A DNA stretch of 64,000 bases, taken from contig NC_083567.1 in the NCBI RefSeq assembly GCF_019925205.1, positions 17,546,001-17,610,000 of the forward strand. Reading direction: 5' to 3'. The notes under the pieces are model-generated. The model worked only from the letters and a program-made list of their open reading frames with translations. It did not search any database and was not told the DNA's origin. Below are positions 27,445 through 41,329 of the stretch, in pieces (within the stretch, counting starts at the first letter, position 1; each line of letters starts with the position of its first letter). This stretch comes from Metopolophium dirhodum. Taxonomy: Eukaryota > Arthropoda > Insecta > Hemiptera > Aphididae. The translations under genes were made by a program, and so were the position numbers.

Positions 27445-28285
27445 TGTATAGTATAATAATTCGTCGGCTTCCAACCAAAACTCGATAACGGCAAAATAGT
27501 AATTGTTCAGTAAACGACTTTGAAGTTTTTAAAAAAGTATATTTTTGATCTCAACCCCAAAAAATCTTTAATTTTTAAGATATTTATATAATTTTTTTTT
27601 TAATAAAATCTGCTTGTACTACTGCATTAAAATATATTGGATTTTTTTCGAAGTATTTAATATAACACTGTTTTTTTTATTGGTAAAGTATTGTATGTAA
27701 ATATTTTAACCGTTAATGAGTGTTACTGAATATGAAAATGATTTTTACTATTTGTTTTGGCTGGAAGAAATCTATATTGGTTTAATATTAAATATTTTGC
27801 TTATTGGACATAGTCAGATTATCGTCATTAGATTGTACTTATGTCAATTATCAAGTTATTTGCTTAAGTGTGAATTTTTTTTATTATTAACATCATTATT
27901 GTTGTGTTTATCATGATAAATAAAAATAAAATAAATTATTAATAGATATGTTTTATCTTAAAATTATTGTCATAATAACATAACTTATAAATTAAAAAAA
28001 ATACAAAATACTAAATTATATAAAAAGAAAATAACAAATACATTTATGTAAGTGATTTACAACTTCATGGAAATTGCAACTTATGTATAAAATAATTATA
28101 AAAATATTTTCCAAGACCTTTTAATAACTTTAATGTACGACTTTAAACATAATGACATCAATACTCAATAGTGAAAATAATTATTAGTAGTTTATAATAT
28201 AAAATAATAATAATATTACTCTAAAAAAAGTAACAAATTATGTGCAAACCAAGAAGTACAATCTTTTATTTCTGGTGCAAACCAA

Positions 28286-28639
28286 CATAGGCACAATTTG
28301 GGTTAAATGTATGGGGGTGCTAGATGTATGTCGACGAAAGTGTGATCAGTGGGGGGCTTTGATCCTGTAGGGGGTCTACATTCATACAACTTAATTTTAT
28401 ACACCTTCGCATTGATCTTAATATAAACAATTACCTATAACATAAAACATACACTTTATATATTTAACAATACACTTTTATCTATATTATTATTCTGATA
28501 AGTACCTATGTATTATGATTATGAAAATTATAAGGTTTTAGAAATAAATGTATTCAAATATCTATGGCATAATATTATAGTCAACAACAATTTGGGGGGG
28601 GGCTAATTTGAATTTTGCACCCCCCACATTGCGCCTATG
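28286..28639. mobile_element. non-autonomous DNA transposon, 354 bp, 8-bp target duplication
   Basis: The ends CATAGGCACAATTTGGG and the complement of CATAGGCGCAATGTGGG form imperfect inverted repeats. The flanks CAAACCAA (28278-28285) and CAAATCAA (28640-28647) match at 7 of 8 bases. The right part carries a run of nine G at 28594-28602. There is no coding capacity. The duplication length suggests a hAT-type element. Confidence 0.7.
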
Positions 28640-28647
28640 CAAATCAA

Positions 28648-29878
28648 ACTGAATTCTGATAGAATTGAAAATAGAATGGAAGGTAATAATAATAAGAATA
28701 TTATTATTATTCATGTTATTTTATTGTTATTATCAGTTTATCACAATTATATTGGGGGGTTTAATCATAGACTTAAAAGGCCCGTATAAGGGTTTAACAG
28801 TTCTATACTAGTATACCACACTACTACAGTCATTCTGTGATTTTACATTTATATTTTTACCGATAGTGAATTTTGGCTCTCAATATTTCATTGATCTTGT
28901 TTATGCCAAAACTCACTAAACCATTAATGACTTTTAACTCTTTATATTTATGTCCTCCACCGTTAGTGAAAATAAGAAACTGTAAGTTTGTGACAGGTTA
29001 GAGTAGGAATTTTACTTAAGACGCCTCTTTCAAATCGTTTGAAAATAATGTTTAACACTAGATAGCGCCATTATCTCAAAATAGTGAAATATGCCTGTAC
29101 CTAGTTTTGGCAGGAAGCCGACGAATTATGATCTCTATATTGACATATTGACATATTTTATGTTATTCGTAAATTCGTTGATGATATTATAATAAATATA
29201 TTTAAGCAGGTATATGCATTACGTTTAATTAGTACTATATATAATATACTATACCCCACGTATAGCCATATAATTTCAAAACTTATTTCTTATAACTTTG
29301 TGTACGTAATATTATTGTGCACAATAAACAATATTTGTTTGAATAAAAAAAAAGCATAAATATCCAATAAAATATAATGTTTTCGACGGAAACCAAACTG
29401 TATGAATATTGTTTTCTCTATCGATTATATCTATTGCGTGAATAGAAAAACCATCACTCGTCATATTTAAGCATTTTTATAATGTTCGATGTAGAGATAT
29501 AATATAAAATAATAATGAAATTGATTGTATTAAAACTGTAATAGTACCCAATATTATGTAAATACGCGTTTGATGTATAATAACCGATCAGAAAAACACA
29601 GTTGTCTATTTTTTCATACAATATCAAAACATTAAATTAGTTTTGTTCATTAAAAAGTTTATTCGTACAACGCATCTCCGCTGTTTGTTATGTATACAAT
29701 TTAACACCCCGTTATAACTATTATTATGGATTCTATCCTTGGGTTGTGGTCTTCTATATATATATATTAAAATATTAAACACGCACCCCATATATATAGG
29801 GGCAGCCGTGGAAGGATAATATTATAATAATATTAAATGGAATTGCTGCGCTATTGTTCCTTACTGCAGCATTAGTAA
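28648..29878. other. AT-rich non-coding stretch, no gene seen
   Basis: No open frame of note, no boundary pair and no RNA gene recognised. Confidence 0.55.
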
Positions 29879-30634
29879 AATAAAGTTTACACACAACCTA
29901 CGTGATTTTGTGTTAAATTCGCCTGTCATTTACAAAGAAGACTTTGTTTCAAATAAGTTTTGAAACTGCGCTTAAATAACAAGATAATATGATAATATAA
30001 CAAATGGGCGTGTTCGTCATAATATACGCCTATAAACAATATAGTTGACTTTCAAAAGATTTCAGGATAACGCATTTCACTACATATTATATATATATCA
30101 TATTATTTCCGATGTCCTGCAAACGACTACGAAATTCTCGGTGAATAATCACATTCTATGGTCTTTTTCTGGTTTTTTGAATCGCGCACTAAAATGTATA
30201 GGTACTTATATACTGAGAGTGTATTCAGTATTCAGTAAATAAAGTTTACACGACCTTTACGTGCAATTTGTGTTAAATTCACATGTTATAAACGAAGAAG
30301 ACAGCTCTGTGTCAAATAAATTTCGAGACTGCAGCGCTCAAACGAGATAGTACAATAATTAATAATATAATAATTAATAATATAATAAAAATATGGGCGT
30401 GTGCAGCCATACTTCATATACGTCATACGTCTAGACACGAGTCAACTTTGAGAGGATTTCCGGATAACACATTTAACAGCATAATATTATATATTATTAT
30501 CTCTGATGTCCTGCAAACATTGACTACGAAATTTTCGGTAAATAACGATATTATAATATGGTCTTTTCGACTTATTTTTCGAATCGCGCACTCACTAAAA
30601 TGTAGGTACTCATGCCGAGTGTACACTGCAGTGG
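29879..30634. repeat. diverged tandem duplication, two units of about 360-395 bp
   Basis: Unit 1 begins AATAAAGTTTACAC at 29879 and unit 2 begins with the same words at 30238. They share, in order, TGTGTTAAATTC, ATGGGCGTG, GATGTCCTGCAAAC, ACTACGAAATT, GAATCGCGCACT and AAAATGTA. Small insertions in unit 2 make it longer. Neither unit keeps an open frame across the indels, so this appears to be a non-coding duplication. Confidence 0.7.
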
Positions 30635-33600
30635 CTATATTATCGCCTGTGTGAAAATTGGAAATTGACAGCACCGTGAAGAATACACGCTTTAAAGTGA
30701 AACGCGTAGACATTAGATCGCACAAAACCGTACGCCTCTGTTCAGTCTGTATAAAGTACTTTTAACGTCTGTTAAATTATAGGTAGGTACTTTCTCGGTT
30801 TTCTTTAATTATTCGAGACGTATATAGCCGCCGCGCCGCGAGAGAGAAAGACCCGCCGAATTATTTCGTATTTCATTTCGGTCGAATCATTCCGATAATT
30901 ATGCATAATATTATTTTAAATCGTCCAAGTGTAAAAAAAATAATAAACCTCCCAGAGTTCAACATTGTTTTTTTTTTCAACAGCGATTATATTTCCTGCG
31001 GGCCACCCTGCGAGTTGTCACTGTGGGATCGACGTTATTTTATTATTATTATTTTTTTTTTTTTGTAAACAAATTTAATAAACAAAAACATTTTTTTGAT
31101 ATGACCTTAAATAAATCGTCTATACTATATTATTATTATGTACACAATACGAACTCGAACGATAAATATTTTTTCGATTCACTCATTTCTTTTTTACATA
31201 TATAAATACAAAAAAAATGTACGTCTTGTTACATTTAAAATATGTTTATGAATAGTATTTTTTCCATGAGTATGTATAAAATATGTATTAGATTATAATA
31301 TTATCATTATACTTATATACCACTTCAGTTTGGTGGAGTAAAACGTTTCTGCTCGGTATACACTGCACTCACGCGAACGATAAATATATTTATACAATTA
31401 TAATAATTATTATTATGTTATCCTTATAGAGACTGCAGTGTATAATAATAATAATATATAATATATTGTATTGCCGAATGACTCGTTTTGGCCAAGTAAA
31501 CATAATACGCATTAAACATTTAAACAGTTCACAAATATTTAATTAAATGAATCAACATTAGAATCCTCATATTGTATTCTTATAAGCTTTTGTTATTGTA
31601 ATAGTATAATTTAATTTGTAACCTAAATCTTTAAACTTATAAGGATATTGTTTTTCACGAGAAAGCTTTCGTCCGTCGCACGCACTTATATATACGTGTT
31701 TCTCTTTCACGCGTCAATCGATGAGAGCGCACAACCGTTAAAATGTGTTGTACACGAATTGGTATTTTTTCAGTAATTACTTGTTTCTTATTCTAGCACC
31801 TCACTTACGCACAGAGAACCACGTGTGTATAATATTATATATTTATATATATAATTATATATATATATTTTAGATTATATTCGAAGCTTAAAATTATTAC
31901 CTATACTATAATATATACTATATCGAGTATAATCCCTTATTATTATAATTATATATACATACATATAACCTCTAAAACTCGACAATCCAATTTAAAACAA
32001 TTGTGATAGGTATTAGGTTTATATACTTGAAATTTACTCTATGGTATAATGACGCAATCAAACATTTTTTTAAATTCGGTATATATTCGTCACGTAACAA
32101 TATATCCATGACTGCGGTGACTATACTACCAATTTTCCAACTTAACGTAATGTATTTTCATTAGAATTAGTAAAATGAGTTCGTATTTATGTGTACGTTG
32201 TACGTGCAGTACTTATTATATATATATATTGTCGTATAACAGTAATAATATACAATATGCATTATACACTTTAAAAACAAAAACGAAATGACGTGACTGT
32301 CAGTAATCAAGTTAGTCTGACGAGCCTTGGAAAACAGAATTTGACTGCCGAGTCAGAGTAATAATAACATTTTCCGTAAGAGCTTATTCTTTATTTCTTT
32401 TTATCGAGAAAAACACCCGGTGGTTATACTATTATACATTTTCGCTGTTTTTAACTTTTTGCTATTGAATTTCAAACGTACCACGTACATAATATTATAA
32501 GTGGTTGAATATTTATTTAAAAATACCGTATTTTTCTGTTTACATTGAAAAACAACGAGATATACCAGTGGGTAATTTAGTGAAAGAGACACTATGGTTA
32601 TCGTGTCACTATTCTATTACAATGTCATTAGTTGATTAAAAGCTACAATAGACGATAAAAAAAATTTTTTTAAAAAAAACAATAGTAATAATTAAAAGTA
32701 AAACATGTCGACTTTGTATCACTCACATAATATAATATTATAATTATATACTTTTGTTTAATTACAATTATAAAAATGTAATATATTGTACATTATATAT
32801 GACGAATGTTGATAACAATATAATAGCAAACGTGGCCTGATTCGTATGGTAAATATTTATCTTTGTATTATAAATCTAGGTGTACACCACTACAACTATT
32901 ATATTATATTTTATGCTTTACAGCGTTGAACACTTGAAATGGTTCACTGCACATCTCTGACTTCATCACAGTATAAAACGTGATGTCGTGACCACTTTTC
33001 ATTTTTATTTTCCAAAGTATAATTAATCGTTCGGCGTGGAACAAATAACAATAAACGAATGTGATTAGACAGAATAAAATAATAACTAGCAAGAAAGTGA
33101 ATACTATAGTTTAGTATATGTCCTACAATATGCATCATCACATGTATTTATAATAATAGTGTTTTCGAGAAAATTTAATTTCGTAATTTTACTGTTCGAC
33201 TATAGTGTTGAAAGCGCTCGCCCAATCGTAGGAAATATTAATCGATTTAACGAACGACGAGAGCCTATATTTGACTACACTGTACCTGATAGTTCAGCGA
33301 CACTATTTTTCCAATATTAATGTCTCTTCCTTGTCTTAATTTTTGTACGTATACATAAATCGTGTGCATGGTATACTATGGGAATTGTAAACTCTGACGA
33401 GTGACACACGTATTTTTTTATTTGTTAACATGTTAGGCCCAAAATCCAATTAATGTGTTGTACTTTGTATTATATTATATTTATATACACAATTGTAGTT
33501 GTCACTATAATAATAATATATTATGCAGTTTGACGGTAAAACGAGAAATCCTAAACGAATATAATGTGGTTAGTAATTATGCGTAGGTATTTACTTCTTT

Positions 33601-33962
33601 GACCGTGTTGTAAGTGACAATTATTAGTATACCTATATATACGCTCTAACTAATATAATGAATGTAATGTGAGCATTATTATAATAAGTATTATTATTTT
33701 TATGTAAAAAGACATTAAACCGTGTCATCATCGAGACATTTTCGCGAAAAATCGACCGCTTAATAGCGTGAAAGTGTCTGACATATATATGTACAATATA
33801 TTATACCATCATCGTCAAACTATTACAGACATTTTGATTCGGTTACGTCATTTTTAGTGCACTTGCAGGCTTATTTTTTCAATCACAATCGTTATATTAC
33901 ATTGGTATAGTATTGTGGAATATACACAAATAAACAATAATATGTGTATATAATGCATAGGT
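30635..33962. other. AT-rich non-coding stretch, no gene seen
   Basis: A small GC-richer patch lies near 30820-30860 (GCCGCCGCGCCGCGAGAG). Otherwise there are short AT-driven frames and TA runs (31830-31870, 32217-32230). Confidence 0.5.
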
Positions 33963-34268
33963 ATATACAAGGTGATTCACCAAGCATGCTCACCCCCATT
34001 TTTCATATTATTTATATATATTCATATTATTTACATATTATATAACCTAACCTACAGTTTGAGATTAAAATATTAAAAAACGAAATTCAATGCGGCCTGT
34101 AGAATATTACCCTAAGATGAGTTTAAAAAAATTATCAAATTTGGTTGATTCTACAGAACAAGATCATTGTTCCTGTAGAGCGTATTTTAGTGAACAAAAT
34201 TACATCAGCACCGGGCGCCTTAAAGGAAAAAATGGTGGTGATCGTGCTTGGTGAATCACCCTGTATAT
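33963..34268. mobile_element. MITE with about 30-bp inverted ends, 306 bp
   Basis: The left arm, containing GGTGATTCACCAAGCATG, is matched by the complement of the right arm (CGTGCTTGGTGAATCACC), and both extend into TATATACA. The interior has no long frame. The TA-rich ends fit a TA-inserting family such as Tc1/mariner, but the family is not certain. Confidence 0.7.
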
Positions 34269-36052
34269 AATTACAATGAACAGTTTAATATTATGTTCCT
34301 GGTATAGTAGGTCCTTATATGTATGTATATGTACTTATTTGAATAATATTCTATTATAATATTATATATATTGCTGCTTTTATATTATTCCCATCTTGAT
34401 AAAATTATGTAATATAAAAAAATAATAATATTTACCGACCAACTTATATTATACCTACCCGTACTTATACGCTGCTGTACAATATTATTATGTGTTTCTG
34501 TTATACTTATCTTTAGGTTGCAGTCATAATACTTATTTTACTATAAACCTCGTATTATGAGACCTACGTGATATCATGTATAATGTATATTATAGCCTTT
34601 AAGCTAATAAATAATATAATGATTATAAAAAAAAAAAATGTTAAATATATTCATTGTGTGACAATAATAATTGACAACGGTCAACGATATTAGGTGTCAT
34701 GTGTAAAATATTTAAAATTTTAAACGCAAGTACTTAGGTATTATAGATATTATTACATAAATTACTATCGAACTATATATAGCTGCAGGTTTCATATTAT
34801 ATCGTCGTATATTATAATATTAATAGTTATACCTACTCAACAATCGCAAAAATGTCACAATATGATACACCGAAAAGTTTGAAATTTACGAATTTTTACC
34901 ATACAAGCAAACGGTTCTCCTTCCATCTTCGCTTTGGATGTACGCACGTCTTCAGTAACTCACCTCACCTCACCTTATTGGTACGCATGGGACGAACGAT
35001 TCTTTTTTCTAATACCACTCATAATATATTATAATAATTGTTGTAATATTGTACATTAAGGCTTGTAATCAGAGATAGACGAGAATGAGTATAACAACTG
35101 AGTATCATCTGTTGGACAAACACGAAAATCAATACATAATACCTAAATAATATGTACCAATACTATATATAATATGTACTATATAGCTTCGATGACGCCG
35201 CAGACAATACGTACAATGTATACATAATATATACGGTTTATAGTTTATTGTATATATGTATTTATGTGTGTGTATATTATATTGTGTACTGCGAAAAATA
35301 AAACTTGTAATGTTATATTCTGTGGACAAGATAATATATAACGTGAATAGTGTATAATAAATAATAATATAGGTTAGTACCTCATCTTATACCTCCGTGT
35401 ACAGCTATTATATAGACGCATCGCGGACGATAACAAAACAATTATTGAAGCATAAAAAATGATTATAATAATATTCTTGTTGAACTCCTTAAAAATATGT
35501 AACATTTTTATATAAAATAAAATCGAAATAATGAGCATCGAAATTGAAAAATGATGAATTATTTAGGTACAAAAAAAAATCGCTATACTGAAAATAATAA
35601 TTTTCTAATGGAAATTTAAAATCTGCAGTAGGTTGGTTACTATTATTATTTTTATTTTTAATACATTCGTATAGGTACCTAAAAGTTGTTGTGAACTTGT
35701 GACAAAATAACCAAAATTAGTTTTGTTTAAAAAACATTATGTTATATACGTTTTTCAATTTTTAACTTTTCCCTTATACTTATATGTATATTGTATACTC
35801 TAAGCAGAAACTTTCAAGAAAATGAAATGTTTAACTTTTTAAATTACCGACTTTATACAATTTGTAATGAAAAAAAAAATGTTTATTGGTTAAATTAAAC
35901 TAAAATGGGTAGGTGTAGTAAAAATAAAAATTGCCCTTCGAAAAATGAATGAAATTATGAAACTAAATAGAGTATAACATAGTATAATATGTGGTCAGTG
36001 TTATCACTTATGAGTTTATGATATAACTCTGTTATACTTTGTTAATAAATGC
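34269..36052. other. AT-rich non-coding stretch, no gene seen
   Basis: Only short AT-driven frames. No repeat boundary or RNA gene recognised. Confidence 0.55.
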
Positions 36053-36653
36053 GGTGCACACGAATTGCGTACCAAGTCAGGTAAACGAACCTTTTTGAAC
36101 GAATTGCGTCCCGGACGCAATTCATGTTACTTTTTGCCTTAAGGTATTTTTTAGTGGTTTCCAAATTTATTAAAATTTTTTAACAATTTAAATATTTATC
36201 ACAAATATTATTATTATATGAAAACTAAAAAATATATGCAAACCGATACAACAATATTGATAAGAAGTAGTCTTGAAAAACGACGAGTACCAAGAAAACC
36301 AATAAGGGAAAAAATACAATTTATAGAAAATAAAATAAATCAATTAAATAATAATGAAATCACGATTAAAGATTATGTTAACATATTACCCAATAAATAT
36401 AAATACAGACAAAATTAAATCAATACTTTTGATATTAACCTATGACTTATAAATCTAATAATTTTTTTAAAAATATGTGAATATGACAATTTATTATATA
36501 CGATATTATGTTTTCACAGACATATCTTTATTATTTCAATGTCATTTTAAGAACCACTCAACTGTAGATAAAAAGGTAACACGAATTGCGTCCGGGACGC
36601 AATTCGTTCAAAAAGGTTCGTTTACCTGTTTTGGTACGCAATTCGTGTGCGCC
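36053..36653. mobile_element. DNA element with about 78-bp inverted ends that each contain a palindrome
   Basis: The left arm (36053-36131) and right arm (36576-36653) are imperfect reverse complements over nearly 80 bp. Each starts from GCACACGAATTGCGTACC-type sequence and ends in an inner near-palindrome built on GAATTGCGTCC and GGACGCAATTC. The flanks share TAAATG, consistent with a decayed 8-9 bp target duplication. Long inverted ends with such a duplication suggest a Mutator-like (MULE) or P-like non-autonomous element. The family is inferred, not shown. Confidence 0.7.
36218..36418 (+). CDS. 66-residue lysine-rich frame inside the transposon
   Basis: An ATG-started frame of 66 codons lies between the inverted arms. 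It is basic and rich in Lys, Asn and Ile, with a plausible helical stretch in its middle (REKIQFIENKINQLNNNE). No transposase motif is visible. It could be a remnant of the element's former gene or a chance frame in A-rich DNA. Confidence 0.25.
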   Translation: MKTKKYMQTDTTILIRSSLEKRRVPRKPIREKIQFIENKINQLNNNEITIKDYVNILPNKYKYRQN

Positions 36654-37710
36654 CTAAATGTGGAAGGTATGATAAATCATTCGCAACCAAAAAATAATCC
36701 CTGTGAGTGGAACTCAGTTATAACACTTAAACCCTCAATTTCTTCACAGGTTATCGCAATTTAGTTAAATTTACTCCTACGGGGAAAGTACTGAGAAATT
36801 TTAAATTGATCTTTTGAAAGTACTATCCACTATCCAACCTAAACTATTATAAACCATCTCCTATGATGATCACCTAAGCCTAGATGAAATAGTTATTTCA
36901 TTAAAGTATTAAACTGGTATATTTATTATTTTTGGAGTTCACACAAAAAGATAATACCAAATCATAATTATAAAACCTACAATTTATCATCGCCGAAATG
37001 TTGACGTAATTCAAACTTAAACACATTTAATACAAACAATGTTTTAATTATTATACTTATAATAACAACAAATATTTTAAAGCGTTTTAATTTTTTACTA
37101 CATTTTCTTATTTTTTAAGCTTAAAAATCTAATTCTTATTCATCTGATTTAGGAACAAAATCACAGTCGAATTGATAAGTTATTATATTATTTTAGGACT
37201 ATGTAGATTTATAATTTAGTGTTTGGACCTTGAGCATTTCAATGACACTTTCCTTCTCTCTCTCTCTCTCTCTCTCTTCGTCTATCTTCTATACATTTGA
37301 ATAAATTATTATTTTAATGAATACAGCTATACAGATAAATGTATTTATCTAAATTCTAGAAAATAAGTATTTACACTGTATTTATTGTTAACTATTAAGG
37401 CCGTCGAACACGATATAGTAAGGACGTGGGCGAATGGGTCTCGTTTATTGTGTTTTACTTTTTTCACTCTGTCTGTGAAAATTATCGTCGATGAAAGTGA
37501 ACCATGAATAGTTTTCCGTTTCGTGCCCGATGTTCCATTAAAATATTAACAATCGTCTCGGGAATTCGCGCGAAGACAATATTATATACATACCTAATAT
37601 GTCCTACATAAGGCAACATCGTTGCAGTAGTATAGACATGGCATTTTGTTCATGAGCGTGACCCCGTGCAGGTATACACACTCACACACAAACATTAATA
37701 TATTATATTA

Positions 37711-37750
<40 letters not shown>

Positions 37751-40700
37751 GGTATCGCAATAATTAGGAAAACGGAAAATCACGACAAGGTCGAAAGGGT
37801 ATACCTATATAAAACACATTGGACATAATAATATGCATTATACATAGATATTGAGATATTATACATATGTGTATGACCTAGACCTATTTAACGTCGCGGT
37901 CCCTACGCCGAATACTTTTTAAGGATGTCGGACAGAAAATATGTATACAACATAATATTTTGCCAAGTTAACTGTTAATGTTACACGCGCTCCCTTATTA
38001 TATTAGTCGCGATTATTCGTTAATACATAAGATCGTGTAAAATCCATACTCGTCACTGCAGTTACCGAGGTCGTTTTTCGACATGAGCCATTAAAATTGT
38101 GATTTTTCATCCCCCGCCCATGCAGGCCAGACGACGGTTTAACTGTTACTGTGTTATGTGCATAGGTAGTTAAGTTTTCCTCAAATTTCAAATGATCTAA
38201 TGTATCTGTTATCTGTTTATATATATAATGAGTTTGTAGGTATAGCCGATACGAATATAATGTGTTGAACTAATTTTGTTGTTTACGTCTTTCGACCTGT
38301 AGGTACTATAATACATGTGAGATGTACTTAATATACACGTTCTTATATATAAACATATATATTTTAATTTAAAAGACCCTCGGCAGCATAAGCCACATTG
38401 TGTGTACAAAGGGTTTTAATATACTTATGAATTTACATTTCAACATTTCAACTATACAGTATATATTACATATGTTGTGTACTTTTCACATAAAGGTTTT
38501 TCAGACTTTGGATTAGAGTTTGGCAGCAATGATGAATTTTATGGTGTTAGAGGTTGACTGAGGATTATTTACACAATACTATACCTACGTATTTCAGCCA
38601 TTAATTCGGGAAAATTGAAGCTGGTTCTTGTGTCAAAATATTTCTGCATTCAATAAGTATGTAAATAAATATATTGTATTCAATAAATATGTACATAAAA
38701 TATAAAATAAATAAAAAAATGTATATAAAATATATTCAAATATTAATACCTAAACATCTAGCTCTACATGCGAAGACAAATGCAACTTCTGTGAATAAAT
38801 GACTTTTATACGCAAGTGTTTTCAAGGTCAGAAGTTTACGGACTTGCGGTGTTGAAAAATGACTTCTGGCGCTTAAATTGAATCTATCCGTTTCGGTATG
38901 ACTCCCGAGATATATGATAAATGTATTTATGTATAAAACGACCGCGTGACGCGCGGAGACATCTTGACGTCTCGTATAATTATTTAAAAAAATTACTATA
39001 AATAATGTCGTCGTCGACGACGTTCGAAATTATTGGAATAATACTGTGTTTTTAGAATAAACTATTGTTTCGAAATAATTATTTACGTATACCTAGTTTG
39101 TTATTTCGACGTCGGTTTTTTTGTACACGCGCCCAATAGACAACAGCTAGTTAGGCAGTTCAGGCGTGCTGCATACAGTACCTATTGTAACAGAGGTGTG
39201 AACTGAAAAGTACAATAATAATACAATAAGGTAATAACAATGATAATAGCGACGACGTGTCAATAATATTATAATGTTGTCATTATGAATGAACGGGCGT
39301 AATATTAAATTATAATATTGACAATAATTAATAACGATTCGAAAACTTGAACGAGAATAACCAACATGATGTTATTGTTATGACCGACGAGTATAATATT
39401 ATAATATTATTACGAATTCCGTCCCGCCATCTGTACGCTAGCTCGACAAGATGGGTGTGGGTTTGGCTTTGGATGTGTTGTATTACAATAATAATTTGTA
39501 GTTCCGTTTTACGACGCCAGCGGAAAATAGAACACGATAACATCACTTTTTGCACCTCGTTTCAAGGGCAAATGTTTAGTTTTAGTCGTGTAAAACGCAC
39601 GCGCCATTAAAGCGAAAAAATTGTTTATCGGCTTACTCGCACCAGACGCACGATATGATTATTTGACGACGGGGAGACGTAAAATAATAATCGCCCACGC
39701 TCATTGCGCGGGTGGCGGATAACAAGTGTCGTTCATTTGTCGGCAAATCGCGAATACTCACTGCAGGGCAAACTGGCTTTTGGTTTAAGCGGTTTTTTTT
39801 TTTTTTACAGAAAATATTATAAAAGCAATAGAGATACAAACGACGGCTGCGTATACGAACCGAGTTACGAGCCGATTAATCCTTTTATAGAACGAATTGG
39901 GTTGTTTTAAGGTACACACATGACGTACTAATCGAGTCTGTGAAATTCTAAATATATAATACGACATTTGTGGTAGTAAAAATGCTCCGATTTTCGACAT
40001 CAGAATCTTTCTGAATCTTAATAATTTGTACTTTTGAAGGCTTGAAATTGAAAATTCCCAGTAATTTTAGAAAGCGTCGGGAAAAACAAAAAAAGGGTAA
40101 TTTATTTTACGCAAAACCAATTTTTTAAAAAATCGATTTAATTTTTTGATCCAACTTATAATCTAATAACCCATAGACACTTGAAATTTTCACCAAATAT
40201 TTATATTAGCATTTTCCGTACATGGTAACATTTACAAATTATCTTTTTGAGCTAATTATAGCCTACAATTGTTTTCAAATTATTCTTGATAATAGTAATA
40301 AAGTTTGTAAATATAATGCAAGGTTCCTTAAAAGTTTCAATAACGGAAGTTCGAAAATATTAAAGATACATGATAGGCACAATTATATGAATAATTTAAA
40401 ATAAAATAAAATATAATTATAATTTAAATTTAAAATTTTGATAAATTTACGAAAATTTTCAAATTATTTGTCCGTTAAGTATAAAAGTTTTTTTCATAAG
40501 TAGCTAACATTAGAAATGTTTGTAAAAGATTCCCCACAAAAAAAAAGTTTACAAGAAAGTAACATTATTTTTTTTTCCATATAAGGAAGTATTTAATTCC
40601 TTAAAAGTGCTGCATGGGGTGATAAACCAGTCTAGTGCGCCCCCTCCCCCCCCCCAAAAAAAAAAAATCACTCTGGTTAAATACGCAACTGACGTGAATT

Positions 40701-41053
40701 TACCAATGCGCGGTGAATCCCGGTGACAGAAATAATACGTAATGGCATTCAAGTCTTTATTCTGATCAAAACAGTGATATTATACATGAGTATCTAAGGA
40801 GGGCGATATGGGAATCATATTCCCCCCCCCCCCCCCCCGGAGACCAAATTTTGTATACGATACAACATGTATTCAATAGTTTGAATATAATATGTGTAAC
40901 TGAATGTCTGTTAAAAACGTATATCCCCCCCACCCTTGAAAAAATCCTAGATACGCTACTGTTATACACAGTTACTTATATTTATATTATATCATTATAC
41001 ACCTATAAATTGTAACGGAATACCTTTAATCTGGTTTGTCATTACATAAGCGA
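36654..41053. other. AT-rich non-coding stretch with repeats
   Basis: Contains a (TC)n run (37255-37277), a (TTA)n run (about 37714-37744), a moderately GC-richer patch (39410-39780) without recognisable product, and transposon-like text near 40090-40200. Poly-C runs occur at 40646-40655 (ten C followed by twelve A) and 40822-40838 (seventeen C). No gene supported. Confidence 0.5.
37255..37277. repeat. (TC)n microsatellite
   Basis: About eleven TC units in non-coding DNA. Confidence 0.9.
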
Positions 41054-41329
41054 ATGACGTCGATAACACAACAAATTGTATTTATGATGATATCATTGAT
41101 ATCTGTGCTTTTTCTGACGGAATCTCGCGCGTTTGTCGTCCGGCCTGCAACCTTGGAGAACGATAATAATTATTGTAATAGTTATTTTTTCGACGAATTT
41201 GCAGCAGTCTGTATTAATTTTGCATTTGCCGGCGACTATCCTTCTCTATACTGTTTGTATCGCTGTTGTACGTATAATATATTATTCAGTAATAAATGTA
41301 CACGATTATATTTTTACTTACCTAATTAA
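41054..41329 (+). CDS. possible small secreted six-cysteine protein, unidentified
   Basis: The ATG-started frame encodes 91 aa. Residues 1-26 have a basic-free N-terminus, a long hydrophobic core (IVFMMISLISVLFL) and a cleavage-like site after TESRA, all consistent with a signal peptide. The mature part has six cysteines, in the order C-x11-C-x13-C-x3-C-C-x9-C. Codon use is more balanced in the first 220 bases than in the flanks. After about 41270 the text becomes AT-rich and a GTATAA donor-like site is present, so the frame may continue into unseen exons. The spacing loosely recalls the ITP/CHH neuropeptide fold, with one cysteine missing. I do not recognise it as a known family. Confidence 0.35.
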   Translation: MTSITQQIVFMMISLISVLFLTESRAFVVRPATLENDNNYCNSYFFDEFAAVCINFAFAGDYPSLYCLYRCCTYNILFSNKCTRLYFYLPN

